Shown piece by piece: positions 31,709 to 39,861 of a stretch of DNA of 39,861 nt; the stretch's first letter is position 1; each line of letters starts with the position of its first letter. The stretch is from JBNJGT01 sp046496745 (lineage in GTDB: Archaea > Nanobdellota > Nanobdellia > Woesearchaeales > JACJVW01). The notes beneath the pieces are model-generated. The model saw nothing but the letters and a program-made list of their open reading frames with translations. It did no database searches and was not told where the DNA came from. A program made the translations under genes and the position numbers. The stretch lies in assembly GCA_046496745.1 (NCBI GenBank), contig JAWOGQ010000090.1:1-39861 (forward strand). Direction: 5' to 3'.

Positions 31709-33334
31709 ATGTATCCAAAAGAGTTCATAGATGAGTTGAGGGCCAATTATGATCTTTCTCCAAGGGATTTCATGAAACTCAAGACAAGGCTTTGCCGTAA
31801 GTACAAGGTGTCCAAGATACCTACAAATATAGAGATATTCCTGCATTCTGATGATACTAATGCGCTCGTGACAAAACCAACCCGTAGTCTTAGCGGAGTA
31901 TGTGTCGTAGCTGTGATGAGCAAGCCTTATCCATGCCCTCATGGAAAGTGTTCAATCTGCCCGGGTGGACCTGACTCTTTTTTTGGTGATGTCCCGCAAA
32001 GCTATACTGGAAAGGAGCCTGCTACTCGAAGGGCTATCAGGAATGAATATGATGGCTACCTGCAGGTCATGAACAGGCTTGAGCAGTACGTGGTAACAGG
32101 GCATGTGCCTGAGAAGATAGAACTTATAGTCATGGGCGGGACATTCCCTTCTTTTCCAAAAGCATACAGGGATACATTCATAAGGGATTGCCTGATGGCA
32201 ATGAATGATTTCTCAAGCAAGTTCTTAGGGGAGATGAAAAGGTTCAAGTCATTCTTTGAATTGCCAGGGGACCTTTCTGATATGGAAAGGGAGAAAAGGG
32301 TCTTGCAGAAGCTTAAGAGGATGAAGAGGAAAAGCACCCTGGAGGCTGAGCAGAGGCGGAATGAGCGCTCAAGGGTCAGGTGCGTTTCTCTTGTGCTTGA
32401 GACAAGGCCAGATTATGCGAAGAAAAAGCATGCCCTTGATATGCTGAGGCTTGGCTGCACCAAGGTTGAGGTTGGGGTGCAGGCTGTATCTGATGATGTC
32501 CTTGAGGGAATCGAAAGGGGCCATACAGTGCAGGACTCGATTGATGCGACGCGTATCCTCAAGGATCTCGGGTTCAAGGTGACGTATCACATGATGATTG
32601 GCCTTAAGGGGGCAGATGATCTTGATATGTTCTCCAGAATATTTAATGATGAATCTTTCAAGCCTGACATGCTCAAGATATATCCATGCATGGTCCTGAA
32701 AGGGACTAAGCTTTATGATGAGTGGAAACAGGGACGCTTCAAGCCAATCACGACTAAAGAGGCAAAGGTTGTCCTAAAATCAATAAAGGAGATGGTCCCT
32801 CCCTATGTTCGCATAAACCGGATACAAAGGGATATACCAACCTACATGACAGAGGCAGGGGTTGACATGACAAACCTGCGCCAGCAGGTGCTTGAGGAAT
32901 TGCATGCTGAAGGAAAGGAATGCAATTGCATAAGATGCCGGGAGGTAGGACGTAAAGGGGATTCTGGTACGACACATATCAAGATATATTCATACAGCGC
33001 TTCAGGTGGAGATGAATTCTTTATCTCTGCTGAAAACAATGGTCTCTTGGGTTTTTGCAGGATGCGGTTTCCTTCAGCGTCAGTCACCCGTGAGATAACT
33101 GAGGATTCTGCAGTAATCCGTGAGCTTCATGTGTATGGGACTGCGCTTGGTATCGGTAAGAAGGGTAAATCCCAGCATTCAGGATGGGGGAAGAAACTCC
33201 TTGAAAAGGCAGAGGAGATAGCACTTCAAAATAACAGGCGTAAGATTGTCATAATCAGCGGTATAGGTGTAAGACCATACTACAGAAAATTCGGGTACAG
33301 GAAGCAAGGGCCTTACATGGTAAAAAGGAGATAA
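31709..33334 (+). CDS. elp3: Elp3, tRNA wobble-uridine modification enzyme
   Basis: 541 residues, full length: N-terminal radical SAM domain and C-terminal GNAT acetyltransferase domain. The cluster motif is CPHGKCSICPGG (Cys76, Cys81, Cys84). Other blocks are SYTGKEPATRRA, IVMGGTFPSFP, LETRPDY, EVGVQAVSDDVLEGIERGH and the zinc-site-like CNCIRCRE. The GNAT domain has GWGKKLLEKAE and YYRKFGYRKQGPYM. It makes 5-carboxymethyl-uridine at tRNA position 34. Archaea carry Elp3 alone without the other Elongator subunits. It is followed by an RNA methyltransferase two bases after its stop. Confidence 0.95.
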   Translation: MYPKEFIDELRANYDLSPRDFMKLKTRLCRKYKVSKIPTNIEIFLHSDDTNALVTKPTRSLSGVCVVAVMSKPYPCPHGKCSICPGGPDSFFGDVPQSYTGKEPATRRAIRNEYDGYLQVMNRLEQYVVTGHVPEKIELIVMGGTFPSFPKAYRDTFIRDCLMAMNDFSSKFLGEMKRFKSFFELPGDLSDMEREKRVLQKLKRMKRKSTLEAEQRRNERSRVRCVSLVLETRPDYAKKKHALDMLRLGCTKVEVGVQAVSDDVLEGIERGHTVQDSIDATRILKDLGFKVTYHMMIGLKGADDLDMFSRIFNDESFKPDMLKIYPCMVLKGTKLYDEWKQGRFKPITTKEAKVVLKSIKEMVPPYVRINRIQRDIPTYMTEAGVDMTNLRQQVLEELHAEGKECNCIRCREVGRKGDSGTTHIKIYSYSASGGDEFFISAENNGLLGFCRMRFPSASVTREITEDSAVIRELHVYGTALGIGKKGKSQHSGWGKKLLEKAEEIALQNNRRKIVIISGIGVRPYYRKFGYRKQGPYMVKRR

Positions 33335-33336
33335 GG

Positions 33337-34251
33337 ATGTTCAAGAAAAAATTCGTGGAAAGATACAGCCAGCTTACTGATTTTGAGGCTTTCTCAGCAG
33401 CATCAATGAAATATCCCCGGAAATCTATCCGGGTGAATACTCTGAAGATACCAGTCCCTTCTCTTGTGAAAAGGCTGGAAAAAGAATGGACTCTTGAGCA
33501 GGTTCCCTGGTGTGAGGAGGGGTTCTGGCTTGAGCATTATAAGGGACGAAGGGATGTAGGGAATCTGATTGAACATACGTTAGGCTACATCTATATCCAG
33601 GATGCAGCTTCGATGATCCCGCCAATTGTACTTGATGCAAAGCCAGGTGATTATGTCCTTGACATGTGCGCAAGCCCTGGCTCTAAGAGCTCGCAGATTG
33701 CAGCACAGCTGGGAAAGGAGGGATTTTTGGTTGCAAACGACTATAAGGGTATACGTCTTGCACCATTGGGGCTGAACCTGCAGAGGGTAGGAGCATATAA
33801 TGTCCTGATCACACTCTCTGAGGGCGGATTCTTTAAGGATGTGCTATTCGATAAGATCCTTGTTGATGCTCCCTGCTCCGGGACAGGCACAATAAGGAAG
33901 TCACAGAAGACAATCCAGATGTGGAACCCTAATGTCATCAAGCGTCTGGCAGGGACACAGCGGCAGTTGATAACAACTGCTTTCAGGTGTCTCAAGCCAG
34001 GGGGAACCTTGGTCTATTCGACTTGCTCATGCGAGCCTGAAGAGAATGAGGGCGTCATTACGCACTTGCTCGAGACTTTTGAGGATGCTGATGTAATGGA
34101 TGTTGATTTACCTATGAAGAGGTCTGAGCCGGTGCAGGAGTTCAATGGAAAGCGATATAGTCCGGAAGTGAAAAAGACAATACGTATATGGCCTCAGGAT
34201 AATGATACTGAAGGATTTTTTGTTGCAAAGATAAGAAAATCAGGTTCTTAG
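33337..34251 (+). CDS. NSUN/Trm4-type RNA 5-methylcytosine methyltransferase
   Basis: 304 residues of the NOL1/NOP2/Sun family. An N-terminal PUA-like or small lead domain (KSIRVNTLKI, VPWCEEGFWL) is followed by the SAM-binding Rossmann fold (LDMCASPGSKSSQIAAQLG), motif IV DAPCSGTGTIRK and motif VI YSTCSCEPEENEGVI with the catalytic Cys. It methylates C5 of cytosine in tRNA or rRNA. It is coupled to elp3 (2-base gap), so both are RNA-modification genes of one operon. Downstream, 23 bases after the stop, lies the MITE-like element. Confidence 0.93.
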   Translation: MFKKKFVERYSQLTDFEAFSAASMKYPRKSIRVNTLKIPVPSLVKRLEKEWTLEQVPWCEEGFWLEHYKGRRDVGNLIEHTLGYIYIQDAASMIPPIVLDAKPGDYVLDMCASPGSKSSQIAAQLGKEGFLVANDYKGIRLAPLGLNLQRVGAYNVLITLSEGGFFKDVLFDKILVDAPCSGTGTIRKSQKTIQMWNPNVIKRLAGTQRQLITTAFRCLKPGGTLVYSTCSCEPEENEGVITHLLETFEDADVMDVDLPMKRSEPVQEFNGKRYSPEVKKTIRIWPQDNDTEGFFVAKIRKSGS

Positions 34252-34265
34252 TTCTATTTCTTTTT

Positions 34266-34430
34266 TGTAAAGACGAGTTTTTCGAATAATTCCGGCATCG
34301 ACTTCGGCTTGAATTCCTTTTTAGAAAGAGGTGACATCCCCGTAAGGGACCTCCCCCTGTCACCTTATATAGGGATAACTGATTGCCCTTCATAATAATG
34401 ATGCATTTCTTCGAAAAACTCTGTAAAGAC
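34266..34430. mobile_element. MITE-like element with 12-bp terminal inverted repeats and 9-bp target duplication
   Basis: A 147-bp segment (34275-34421) begins GAGTTTTTCGAA and ends TTCGAAAAACTC, perfect 12-bp inverted repeats. It is flanked by a 9-bp direct repeat TGTAAAGAC (34266-34274 and 34422-34430), as left by a transposase. Inside is a further 8-bp inverted repeat, AGGTGACA (34329-34336) with TGTCACCT (34358-34365), so the RNA or DNA strand can fold strongly. No transposase is encoded; it must have been moved in trans. It sits between the RNA methyltransferase gene and the antiporter promoter. A structured RNA gene is an alternative. Confidence 0.75.
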
Positions 34431-34432
34431 GC

Positions 34433-34475
34433 TAAATTTATAAATCAACTAATCTGTGATTTTTAGAAAAGGAGG
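34433..34475 (+). promoter_or_regulatory. Promoter and Shine-Dalgarno of the antiporter gene
   Basis: TAAATTTATAAAT (34433-34445) is a good TATA box directly after the element's right target repeat. AAAGGAGG (34468-34475) six bases before the ATG at 34481 is a strong ribosome site, so this mRNA probably has a short leader. Confidence 0.6.
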
Positions 34476-34480
34476 ATTTT

Positions 34481-35674
34481 ATGGATAGTCTTATAGTAAT
34501 AGTCACCCTCTGCCTTACCTTGTCTCTGTTTTTCTCTGAGCTTTGCTACCGTCTGGGTTATCCACGTATCCTGGGGCCAATGATAACAGGGATCTTCCTC
34601 GGGTTCCAGCCTTTCAAAGATTTCATTGAACCTTTCACAGAACAGATATCTTTTCTTTCTGAACTTGCAATCGTATTCTTGCTCTTGCTTGCGGGGCTTG
34701 AGATCAATATAAGAAAACTTCAGAAGACAAGCAAGGATGCGGTCCTCATCGCTTTCTTTTCAGCTCTCATACCTTTTGTATTAGGGTTTTCTATAACTAA
34801 ACTGCTTTATAGTTTTGGAATACTGACAACACTTGCGGATCAGAGCAATATAGTTGCAGCAGTTGTAGGAGCCTGCCTTTCACTCACTGCTGAAGGTACT
34901 TCGCTTGCCATGCTTATCGAGATGAAGGCACTCAATACACGCGTTGGTGCGCTTGTACTTGGGGCCGGGATATTGGATGATGTATTTGAGATAACTTTTC
35001 TTTCTGCATTGCTTGTTTTCGTGAGCAATTCCCGGAGCATGATAGAGCTTCCAATACTGGTTTTCATGTTTGTTGTCTGCATAATACTCATCTGGAAGGT
35101 GGTTCCAGGACTCATAAAGTTTATCCAGAAAGAAGATTCAAGGATAACCACTGTATCGACCATAATAGTCATAACCCTCATAATCGCTTCATTGTCATCG
35201 TTATTTGGGTTGAGCCCAATAATAGGTGCTTTTATCGGAGGTCTCATAATACAGGTATCAAACAAGGACAAGGAAGATGAGCGGATGGATATCGAAGAAC
35301 TCAAGACATTGAGTTTCAGTCTTATAGTCCCTTTCTTCTTTATCAATATCGGCCTTAACTTTGATGTGGCAAGTATATTTGCTCATCCCCTGGTTGTCTT
35401 TGTGATCGTTATTGCAGGTTTTGCAAGCAAACTTATCGGCTCAATAATCGTCACGCCTATCACGAGTCTCACATTGAAGCAGACTTATCTTATAGGATGG
35501 GCAATGAATTCAAGGGGGGCTATGGAGCTTGTCATTCTCGAGCTTGCGCGGCAGAATAATCTGGTGACACCTGAAGTATACTCCGCGGTTGTTGTCATGG
35601 CGATACTTACTACCCTGGTCTTTCCGATAATGTTTAGCAGAATAGTGAAAAAAGATAAGAGTATCCTTAATTGA
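34481..35674 (+). CDS. CPA2-family Na+(K+)/H+ antiporter
   Basis: 397 residues with 11-13 hydrophobic helices and the sodium/hydrogen exchanger fold. Typical blocks are CYRLGYPRILGPMITGIFLG, FLSELAIVFLLLLAGLEI, the ion-site GAGILDDVFEI with the Asp-Asp pair, and GWAMNSRGAMELVI. It exchanges protons for Na+ or K+ for pH and salt balance. There is no C-terminal TrkA (RCK) domain. It ends overlapping the convergent hydrogenase large subunit by eight bases. Confidence 0.92.
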   Translation: MDSLIVIVTLCLTLSLFFSELCYRLGYPRILGPMITGIFLGFQPFKDFIEPFTEQISFLSELAIVFLLLLAGLEINIRKLQKTSKDAVLIAFFSALIPFVLGFSITKLLYSFGILTTLADQSNIVAAVVGACLSLTAEGTSLAMLIEMKALNTRVGALVLGAGILDDVFEITFLSALLVFVSNSRSMIELPILVFMFVVCIILIWKVVPGLIKFIQKEDSRITTVSTIIVITLIIASLSSLFGLSPIIGAFIGGLIIQVSNKDKEDERMDIEELKTLSFSLIVPFFFINIGLNFDVASIFAHPLVVFVIVIAGFASKLIGSIIVTPITSLTLKQTYLIGWAMNSRGAMELVILELARQNNLVTPEVYSAVVVMAILTTLVFPIMFSRIVKKDKSILN

Positions 35675-36935
35675 TCAGTTCAAGAAAATGCGTGGAGCAA
35701 CTGATGCATGGGTCATAGGCCCGGACAAGCTTTTCCGCTTCATCAAGGATCTTCTTCTCTGATTTTGTCTTTTTCATTAACTGCGGAAGCAACTCTTTTA
35801 TGTCCTCTTCTATGCTCTTGAGATTCTGGGTAGTTGGTGCGATTATGTTTGCGTTCCTGATCATGCCTTTACTGTCAATCTCGTATTCATGGAACAGAAG
35901 TCCGCGGGGGGCTTCGATTGCTGCGAAACCTGTGCCTTCCTTGAATTTCTCTTTTGGTTTCTCATCTTTTAGTTTGAGCTGGTTGAGGATAGAGACAGAC
36001 CTGTCATAGAAGTCTATGAGCTCGAATGCCTGGGCTGCGTTATTGTGGAATGGATTGTTGCTTGGAAACTTTATCTTGGATTGGTTGATCATGCGCTTTG
36101 CATTACGTGAAAGCAGGGTCTTGTTCAGGTTGATCCTTGCAAGAGCACCTACCATGAAATCCTGGTCTTTAAGTGTGACACATTTGGTGTTTGAGTAGTT
36201 GACAACCTGTTCTTTTATGTGCTTGTGATAATTCTTCACTGTTGTGGATAGACCGTCAGAAACCAGCTTTCCTTTGAGATAGTTCAGCTTGGTGTCCCTT
36301 AGCGCGAGATACTGGGTCTTACGCTCGAACTTTGGATACTTGAGTTTGGAGAAAAGTTTTGCTGTCTCCTCGAAATCTGTCTTGTGTTCCTTGAATCCTG
36401 CAAGAAGCTCTTTTAGGTCTTCTTGTGATGGAAGCCGGCTGAAGCCTCCGATTGTCGGGGTTATGCTGTGTATCTCCCTTCCTCCGATGGTTGTCACAAC
36501 CTGGTTTGCGAATCTTTTGAGGCGCAGGGCGCGCTCTACTGCTTTCTTGTGTTTTTTGACCATCTGTAGGGCATTATCATAGCCCAGGTATTCAGGCAAT
36601 GCCAGGAAATAGAGATGGAGAACATGGCTTTGTATCAGGGATGCAAGCATCATCAATTCCCTCAACTGCTGGCTTTGGGGGCTGATGCGTAGTTTCATGG
36701 CATCTTCGATTGCGTACAATGCGCACAGAAGGTGGCTCTGGCTGCAGATGCCGCATATACGTGAGGTTATATCAGGGACTTCACTGTAATGCCTTCCCTT
36801 GACAAGGGACTCGAAGTATCTTGCTCCTTCGAATATCTCCATCTGGACACATTCGACTTCTCCCTTGTCTATGTTCACATAGAGCTTGCCGTGGCCTTCG
36901 ACTTTTGTGATGTGGTCAATCTTGAGCTCTTTCAT
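35667..36935 (-). CDS. NiFe hydrogenase large (alpha) subunit, group 3b-like
   Basis: 422 residues. The nickel site has RICGICSQSH (Cys61, Cys64) near the N-terminus and DPCISCSTH (Cys410, Cys413) near the C-terminus. Only FLELIN follows that His, so the maturation peptide is very short or absent. Opening ITKVEGHGKL is typical. With the delta, gamma and beta subunits it makes a cytoplasmic heterotetramer that couples H2 and NAD(P)(H) and may also reduce sulfur, as in Pyrococcus hydrogenase I. It is the last gene of the operon; its start overlaps the end of the delta gene. Confidence 0.93.
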   Translation of the reverse strand: MKELKIDHITKVEGHGKLYVNIDKGEVECVQMEIFEGARYFESLVKGRHYSEVPDITSRICGICSQSHLLCALYAIEDAMKLRISPQSQQLRELMMLASLIQSHVLHLYFLALPEYLGYDNALQMVKKHKKAVERALRLKRFANQVVTTIGGREIHSITPTIGGFSRLPSQEDLKELLAGFKEHKTDFEETAKLFSKLKYPKFERKTQYLALRDTKLNYLKGKLVSDGLSTTVKNYHKHIKEQVVNYSNTKCVTLKDQDFMVGALARINLNKTLLSRNAKRMINQSKIKFPSNNPFHNNAAQAFELIDFYDRSVSILNQLKLKDEKPKEKFKEGTGFAAIEAPRGLLFHEYEIDSKGMIRNANIIAPTTQNLKSIEEDIKELLPQLMKKTKSEKKILDEAEKLVRAYDPCISCSTHFLELIN

Positions 36936-37666
36936 TTCATCTTTTCCTCTACGTATTTTTTGAATACATGCTGGATCTCTTTCTTTGAGATGTTCTTCTT
37001 TTCCATCAGTTTGATGAAAGCTTCCAGGCGTGTATCATCATGAAGCCCTCTGCATGCAACGCATGGCTGGCCCTGGGAAGGGCAAGGTGCATTGCACCCC
37101 ATATAGGCAAGTGGGCCAAGGCATAATTTGCCCTGTTCAATGAGACAAGGATTCTCTTTTAGCCTGCATTCCGTGCAGACAGGGTAGGGCCTCTGGTAAG
37201 GCTCTTTTTCGTTGAGGAGGCTTAACACGAGTTCGGTGAACTCTTCCTTGACCATTGGGCAGCCTCTCAGGTAATAATCCACGTGGACGTATTTGTCTAT
37301 GGGTTGTGCCTGCTGGGACAGGTGATGGCGTTTCTTTCCATAAACATCAAGGCGAAGCTTTTCCCTGCTGGTCTCGTTTTTCATTGCAGGGATTCCACCG
37401 GTGCATGCGCATGAGCCCATGGCTACCATCACTCCTGACATCTCCCTTAGCTTATTGAGCTTTTCCACTTGCTTTTTTGTTGTTATGGCGCCTTCGATAA
37501 AGGCTATATCAACGGGCTCTTCCTTGTTTTTTGCCTGTATCAGGTGAAAATAACGTATGTCAAATTTTGAGAGGATATCTACCAGTGCATCTTCAAGGTT
37601 CAGGATCGCGATCTGGCATCCTGAGCAGGAAGTGAATGAATAGACTCCGATCTTTTTTTTGCTCAT
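36932..37666 (-). CDS. NiFe hydrogenase small (delta) subunit
   Basis: 244 residues from the ATG at 37666; a longer frame to 37765 is the shadow of the gamma gene. N-terminal GVYSFTSCSGCQIAIL holds Cys14 and Cys17 of the proximal cluster, then GSCACTGGIPA, HVDYYLRGCP and several Cys in CTECRLKENPC, CLGPLAYMGCNAPCPSQGQPC. These bind three Fe-S clusters that feed electrons from the nickel site. AAAGGA lies just before the ATG. It overlaps the gamma stop (ATGA) and the alpha start. Confidence 0.93.
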   Translation of the reverse strand: MSKKKIGVYSFTSCSGCQIAILNLEDALVDILSKFDIRYFHLIQAKNKEEPVDIAFIEGAITTKKQVEKLNKLREMSGVMVAMGSCACTGGIPAMKNETSREKLRLDVYGKKRHHLSQQAQPIDKYVHVDYYLRGCPMVKEEFTELVLSLLNEKEPYQRPYPVCTECRLKENPCLIEQGKLCLGPLAYMGCNAPCPSQGQPCVACRGLHDDTRLEAFIKLMEKKNISKKEIQHVFKKYVEEKMK

Positions 37667-38430
37667 TCCTTTATCCCCTCGATGGTCTTGTAATTGAATA
37701 CCGGCCCGTCCTTGCAGACGTAATAAGGGCCTATCTGGCAGTGCCCGCATTTGCCTTCTCCGCATTTCATATCCCTTTCAAGGGAAATCCATATCTGTTC
37801 TTTTGTGAATCCTTTCTCCAGGAGATATTTTATCACGAATTTTATCATTATAGGCGGGCCGCAGGTAAGCACATTTGCTTGTGTGTCAAGTTTTGACTTT
37901 GCCAGAAGGTCGGTTATGACTCCTACATTACCTTTCCAGGTTTTGGTTCTCTTATCTACGGTTATATTCGCGTCAAGCCTGCTTAGTTCTCTTTTGAAGA
38001 GCATATCTTCTTTTGTCCTGAACCCGAAAAACATCTCTGTATTCAGGAACTTATCCTTGTGCTTCTCGATATAATGGATGATCCCTCTTAGTGGGGCTAC
38101 GCCTGTGCCACCACCTATTATTATAAGAGGCTTGTACTCAAATTCAGTCATGGGGTAGCCATTTCCATAAGGGCCACGGATGCCGATCTTATCCTTTTCT
38201 TTGAGTTCAAATATCTTGCTTGTGACTGTGCCAACTTTTCTTATGCAAAGGTCCATGTATGTATGATCATAGGAACTGATTGAGATAGGGCATTCACCAA
38301 TCCCTAAGACGGAGACTTCAACAAACTGTCCGGGCATGTGGTCTGACTTGTACTTGACCCTGAAAGTGCGGGTATCATCAGTCTCTTTTGTGACCTTCTC
38401 GATCTGTACCATCTGTGGCTTATTTGTCAT
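37663..38430 (-). CDS. Hydrogenase gamma subunit, FAD/NAD(P)-binding reductase
   Basis: 255 residues. A ferredoxin-NADP reductase fold: FAD site MPGQFVEVSVLGIGECPISI, pyridine-nucleotide site IGGGTGVAPLRGIIHYIE, and CGPPIMIKFV. The C-terminal 2Fe-2S ligands are in MKCGEGKCGHC plus a later YVC. It passes electrons from the beta/delta clusters to NAD(P)+. I start at the ATG 38430; an in-frame TTG (38439) would extend it by three codons. It overlaps the beta gene end. Confidence 0.93.
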   Translation of the reverse strand: MTNKPQMVQIEKVTKETDDTRTFRVKYKSDHMPGQFVEVSVLGIGECPISISSYDHTYMDLCIRKVGTVTSKIFELKEKDKIGIRGPYGNGYPMTEFEYKPLIIIGGGTGVAPLRGIIHYIEKHKDKFLNTEMFFGFRTKEDMLFKRELSRLDANITVDKRTKTWKGNVGVITDLLAKSKLDTQANVLTCGPPIMIKFVIKYLLEKGFTKEQIWISLERDMKCGEGKCGHCQIGPYYVCKDGPVFNYKTIEGIKE

Positions 38431-39382
38431 TTTTTCCAAGATTATCTATAATTTTTAGCATGTCAATCCCTGCGGGGCATACATTGATGCACCGGCCGCA
38501 TCCAACACAAAGATGCCTGCCCTGGCGTTCCTTGAAATACTTTAGCTTGTGGAGTATGCGGTGACGAAAGCGGTTTATCTTGTTCTCCCTGAAGACGAAT
38601 CCTCCTGCAACCTTAGTGAAGTCTTTCATATGGCAGTAATCCCAGTATCTTACCCGGTCACCGCTTTTCTCGTCCACGTTCAATTCATCGCGGATGTCAA
38701 AGCACATGCAGGTTGGGCATACTGAGATACAGGCATTGCAGTTGAGACATTTTTCAGCTGCTTTTTCCCATTCAGGGTCATCCATATGGGTCTCGAGCCT
38801 GTCAAGGTTCTCTGCCTTGCGCTCGCATTCGAATACGATACGCCCGTCGCGGATTATCGGGGCAAAGCGCTTGTTCTTGACAAGTTCCCTTCCTTTTTTT
38901 GTTCCGGGTATGAGGATGTACTGGTTGCCGATATCTATGAAAAGGACATCATATACCAGGGGGTCAAGAGTACCAACAGAGCTGCAGAAGCAGTTCTTTC
39001 CTGGTTGCTTGCACTTGAAAACAAAGAGATATGTGTTTTCCCTCCTTCTCCTGTACATCTCATCCGGATTCTCATCCAGATATATCCGGTCTATGTTCAG
39101 CAATGCGTTGGCATCACAAGGACGCATGCACAGGATACGTTCGGGGATTTCAGGCTCTTCCTTTACTGGTTTGCCGTTCTTGAAACTGAATAGTTTTTCC
39201 TTATTTGGAAGGATATATTTCTTGAAAGAAAATGTGGTCTGCTCATCAAGGTAGATATCTTCAAAGGAGGATATCGGATTGAAAGCGACGGTATCGTTTT
39301 TGACTGGGGCTATGACCTCATATTTCCTGATAAGCTGGCTGAAGTGGTTGTTCAGGTCATTCTTTTTGGCCAGTAGGTTCAT
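38420..39382 (-). CDS. Hydrogenase beta subunit, 4Fe-4S
   Basis: 320 residues. An N-terminal domain with CMRPCDANALL and a Cys pair in CKQPGKNCFCSS, then two ferredoxin-like clusters: CLNCNACISVCPTC and CVGCGRCINVCPAG. The protein mediates electron flow between the hydrogenase module and the flavoprotein. It is the first gene of the operon. The promoter lies just upstream (TATA box ~39407-39414 on the minus strand), at leaderless spacing. Confidence 0.92.
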   Translation of the reverse strand: MNLLAKKNDLNNHFSQLIRKYEVIAPVKNDTVAFNPISSFEDIYLDEQTTFSFKKYILPNKEKLFSFKNGKPVKEEPEIPERILCMRPCDANALLNIDRIYLDENPDEMYRRRRENTYLFVFKCKQPGKNCFCSSVGTLDPLVYDVLFIDIGNQYILIPGTKKGRELVKNKRFAPIIRDGRIVFECERKAENLDRLETHMDDPEWEKAAEKCLNCNACISVCPTCMCFDIRDELNVDEKSGDRVRYWDYCHMKDFTKVAGGFVFRENKINRFRHRILHKLKYFKERQGRHLCVGCGRCINVCPAGIDMLKIIDNLGKNDK

Positions 39383-39399
39383 GTAAAAAATACTTGATA

Positions 39400-39445
39400 T
39401 TTGTAGTTTATAAAATTTATCTCAAAGTGGTATATTTAAACGCCT
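39400..39445 (-). promoter_or_regulatory. Hydrogenase operon promoter
   Basis: Read on the minus strand, TTTATAAA (39407-39414 region) lies ~25-30 bases before the beta-subunit ATG at 39382. A second TATA-like GTTTAAATATA lies further upstream (~39431-39441). Confidence 0.5.
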
Positions 39446-39515
39446 GCAGGTATAGTTTTATGGATACTGGTAGTTATCTGTTAATTTTTTAAAGCTTTGG
39501 TTCTTCTTTTTTCGG

Positions 39516-39861
39516 ATGATTCAGAAGCTAAAGGATATATCCCGTGTGACAGAGGAGATTGATGTACTGAAAAAGCGTGTCAGGGACACATCAGATGCTG
39601 TTGCGACTTTGAAGGAGGATGTTGCAGGCCTGAGGGAAGAAGTATCAGGTTTAAGCTCTTTATTGAAGGAGCAGAATGAAGCTGTTGCTTCTCTTAAGTA
39701 TGGTGCTGATAAGCATAAGGAGATATGTGATGGGCTCTTGCAGGAGCGATATGAGTTCAAGAAACTTCGCGGCTATCTGCAGAAGACGATCCTTGATGAG
39801 TTTGATGTGCAGCTGCGTTCAGGGATGAAGAATTTTGAGGAGATAAGAAGCCAGGAATTCA
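39516..39861 (+). CDS. Coiled-coil protein, 3' end outside window
   Basis: At least 115 residues; the frame runs off the right edge. The first ~70 residues are heptad-rich coiled coil (IDVLKKRVRDTSDAVATLK, LREEVSGLSSLLKEQNEA), followed by a helical charged part with YEFKKLRGYLQKTILDEF. No membrane or enzyme motif. TTTTTTAAAG (39485-39494) is a TATA box at leaderless distance. Function unknown; the coiled coil suggests a multimer or scaffold. Confidence 0.65.
   Translation, partial: MIQKLKDISRVTEEIDVLKKRVRDTSDAVATLKEDVAGLREEVSGLSSLLKEQNEAVASLKYGADKHKEICDGLLQERYEFKKLRGYLQKTILDEFDVQLRSGMKNFEEIRSQEF

Noticed and set aside
37667..37765. N-terminal extension of the hydrogenase delta subunit
   Set aside because: These residues are the out-of-frame shadow of the gamma subunit's Cys-rich end; the ATG at 37666 has a ribosome site and a normal small-subunit start.

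Overview
The window looks like a chromosomal segment of an archaeon, most likely a DPANN lineage of the Woesearchaeota/Pacearchaeota type. The information-processing genes are archaeal in type: S27e, aIF2-alpha, Nop10, archaeal S15, Spt5, Sss1/SecE, L11, Elp3, DtdA and a GAN/RecJ-like DHH nuclease. Many starts sit about 25 bases after an archaeal TATA box, with little or no leader. There is an MJ-type S-layer protein and a group 3b-like NiFe hydrogenase. The lineage is inferred from gene content. I saw no rRNA, tRNA, CRISPR array or integrase.

Layout. 1-4.5 kb: the S-layer C-terminus, a one-domain Hel308-like helicase fragment, the S27e/aIF2-alpha/Nop10 translation cluster, a rhodanese, a STAS-like protein and an Fe-S PD-(D/E)XK nuclease. 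4.5-9.4 kb: an MscS channel, S15 with a structured leader, a DHH nuclease, and a tandem pair of ExeA-like ATPases. 10-14.8 kb: two overlapping large genes. The second encodes a full bacterial-type sigma-70 factor (regions 1.2, 2, 3 and 4). The first is a modular protein whose repeat also occurs in the N-terminus of the sigma factor. 15-18.4 kb: small accessory genes, including a nucleotidyltransferase, Yip1, zinc ribbon, a Cys-rich lipoprotein, and a protein that may carry the same module. 18.4-23 kb (minus strand): arginase-like, CNNM/CorC, ArgS and GH15-like genes. 23-26.2 kb: FKBP, FtsZ, SecE, Spt5 and L11. 26.2-28.1 kb (minus strand): DtdA and a radical SAM protein.

28.1-28.4 kb is a very A+T-rich non-coding stretch, followed by tiny genes, a perfect hairpin, and a P-type ATPase with several altered catalytic motifs. 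31.7-35.7 kb: Elp3, an NSUN RNA methyltransferase, a 147-bp MITE-like element with a 9-bp target duplication, and a CPA2 antiporter. 35.7-39.4 kb (minus strand): a four-gene beta-gamma-delta-alpha NAD(P)-linked hydrogenase operon. The window ends in a truncated coiled-coil gene.

The strongest candidate for an undescribed system is the sigma-70 gene with its coupled partner (10070-14816). Archaea normally initiate transcription with TBP and TFB, and the archaeal promoters and Spt5 in this same window argue that the standard machinery is present. The sigma protein keeps the residues that read the -35 element in bacteria and part of those that melt the -10 element, so it could be a second initiation or RNA-polymerase-regulating system.
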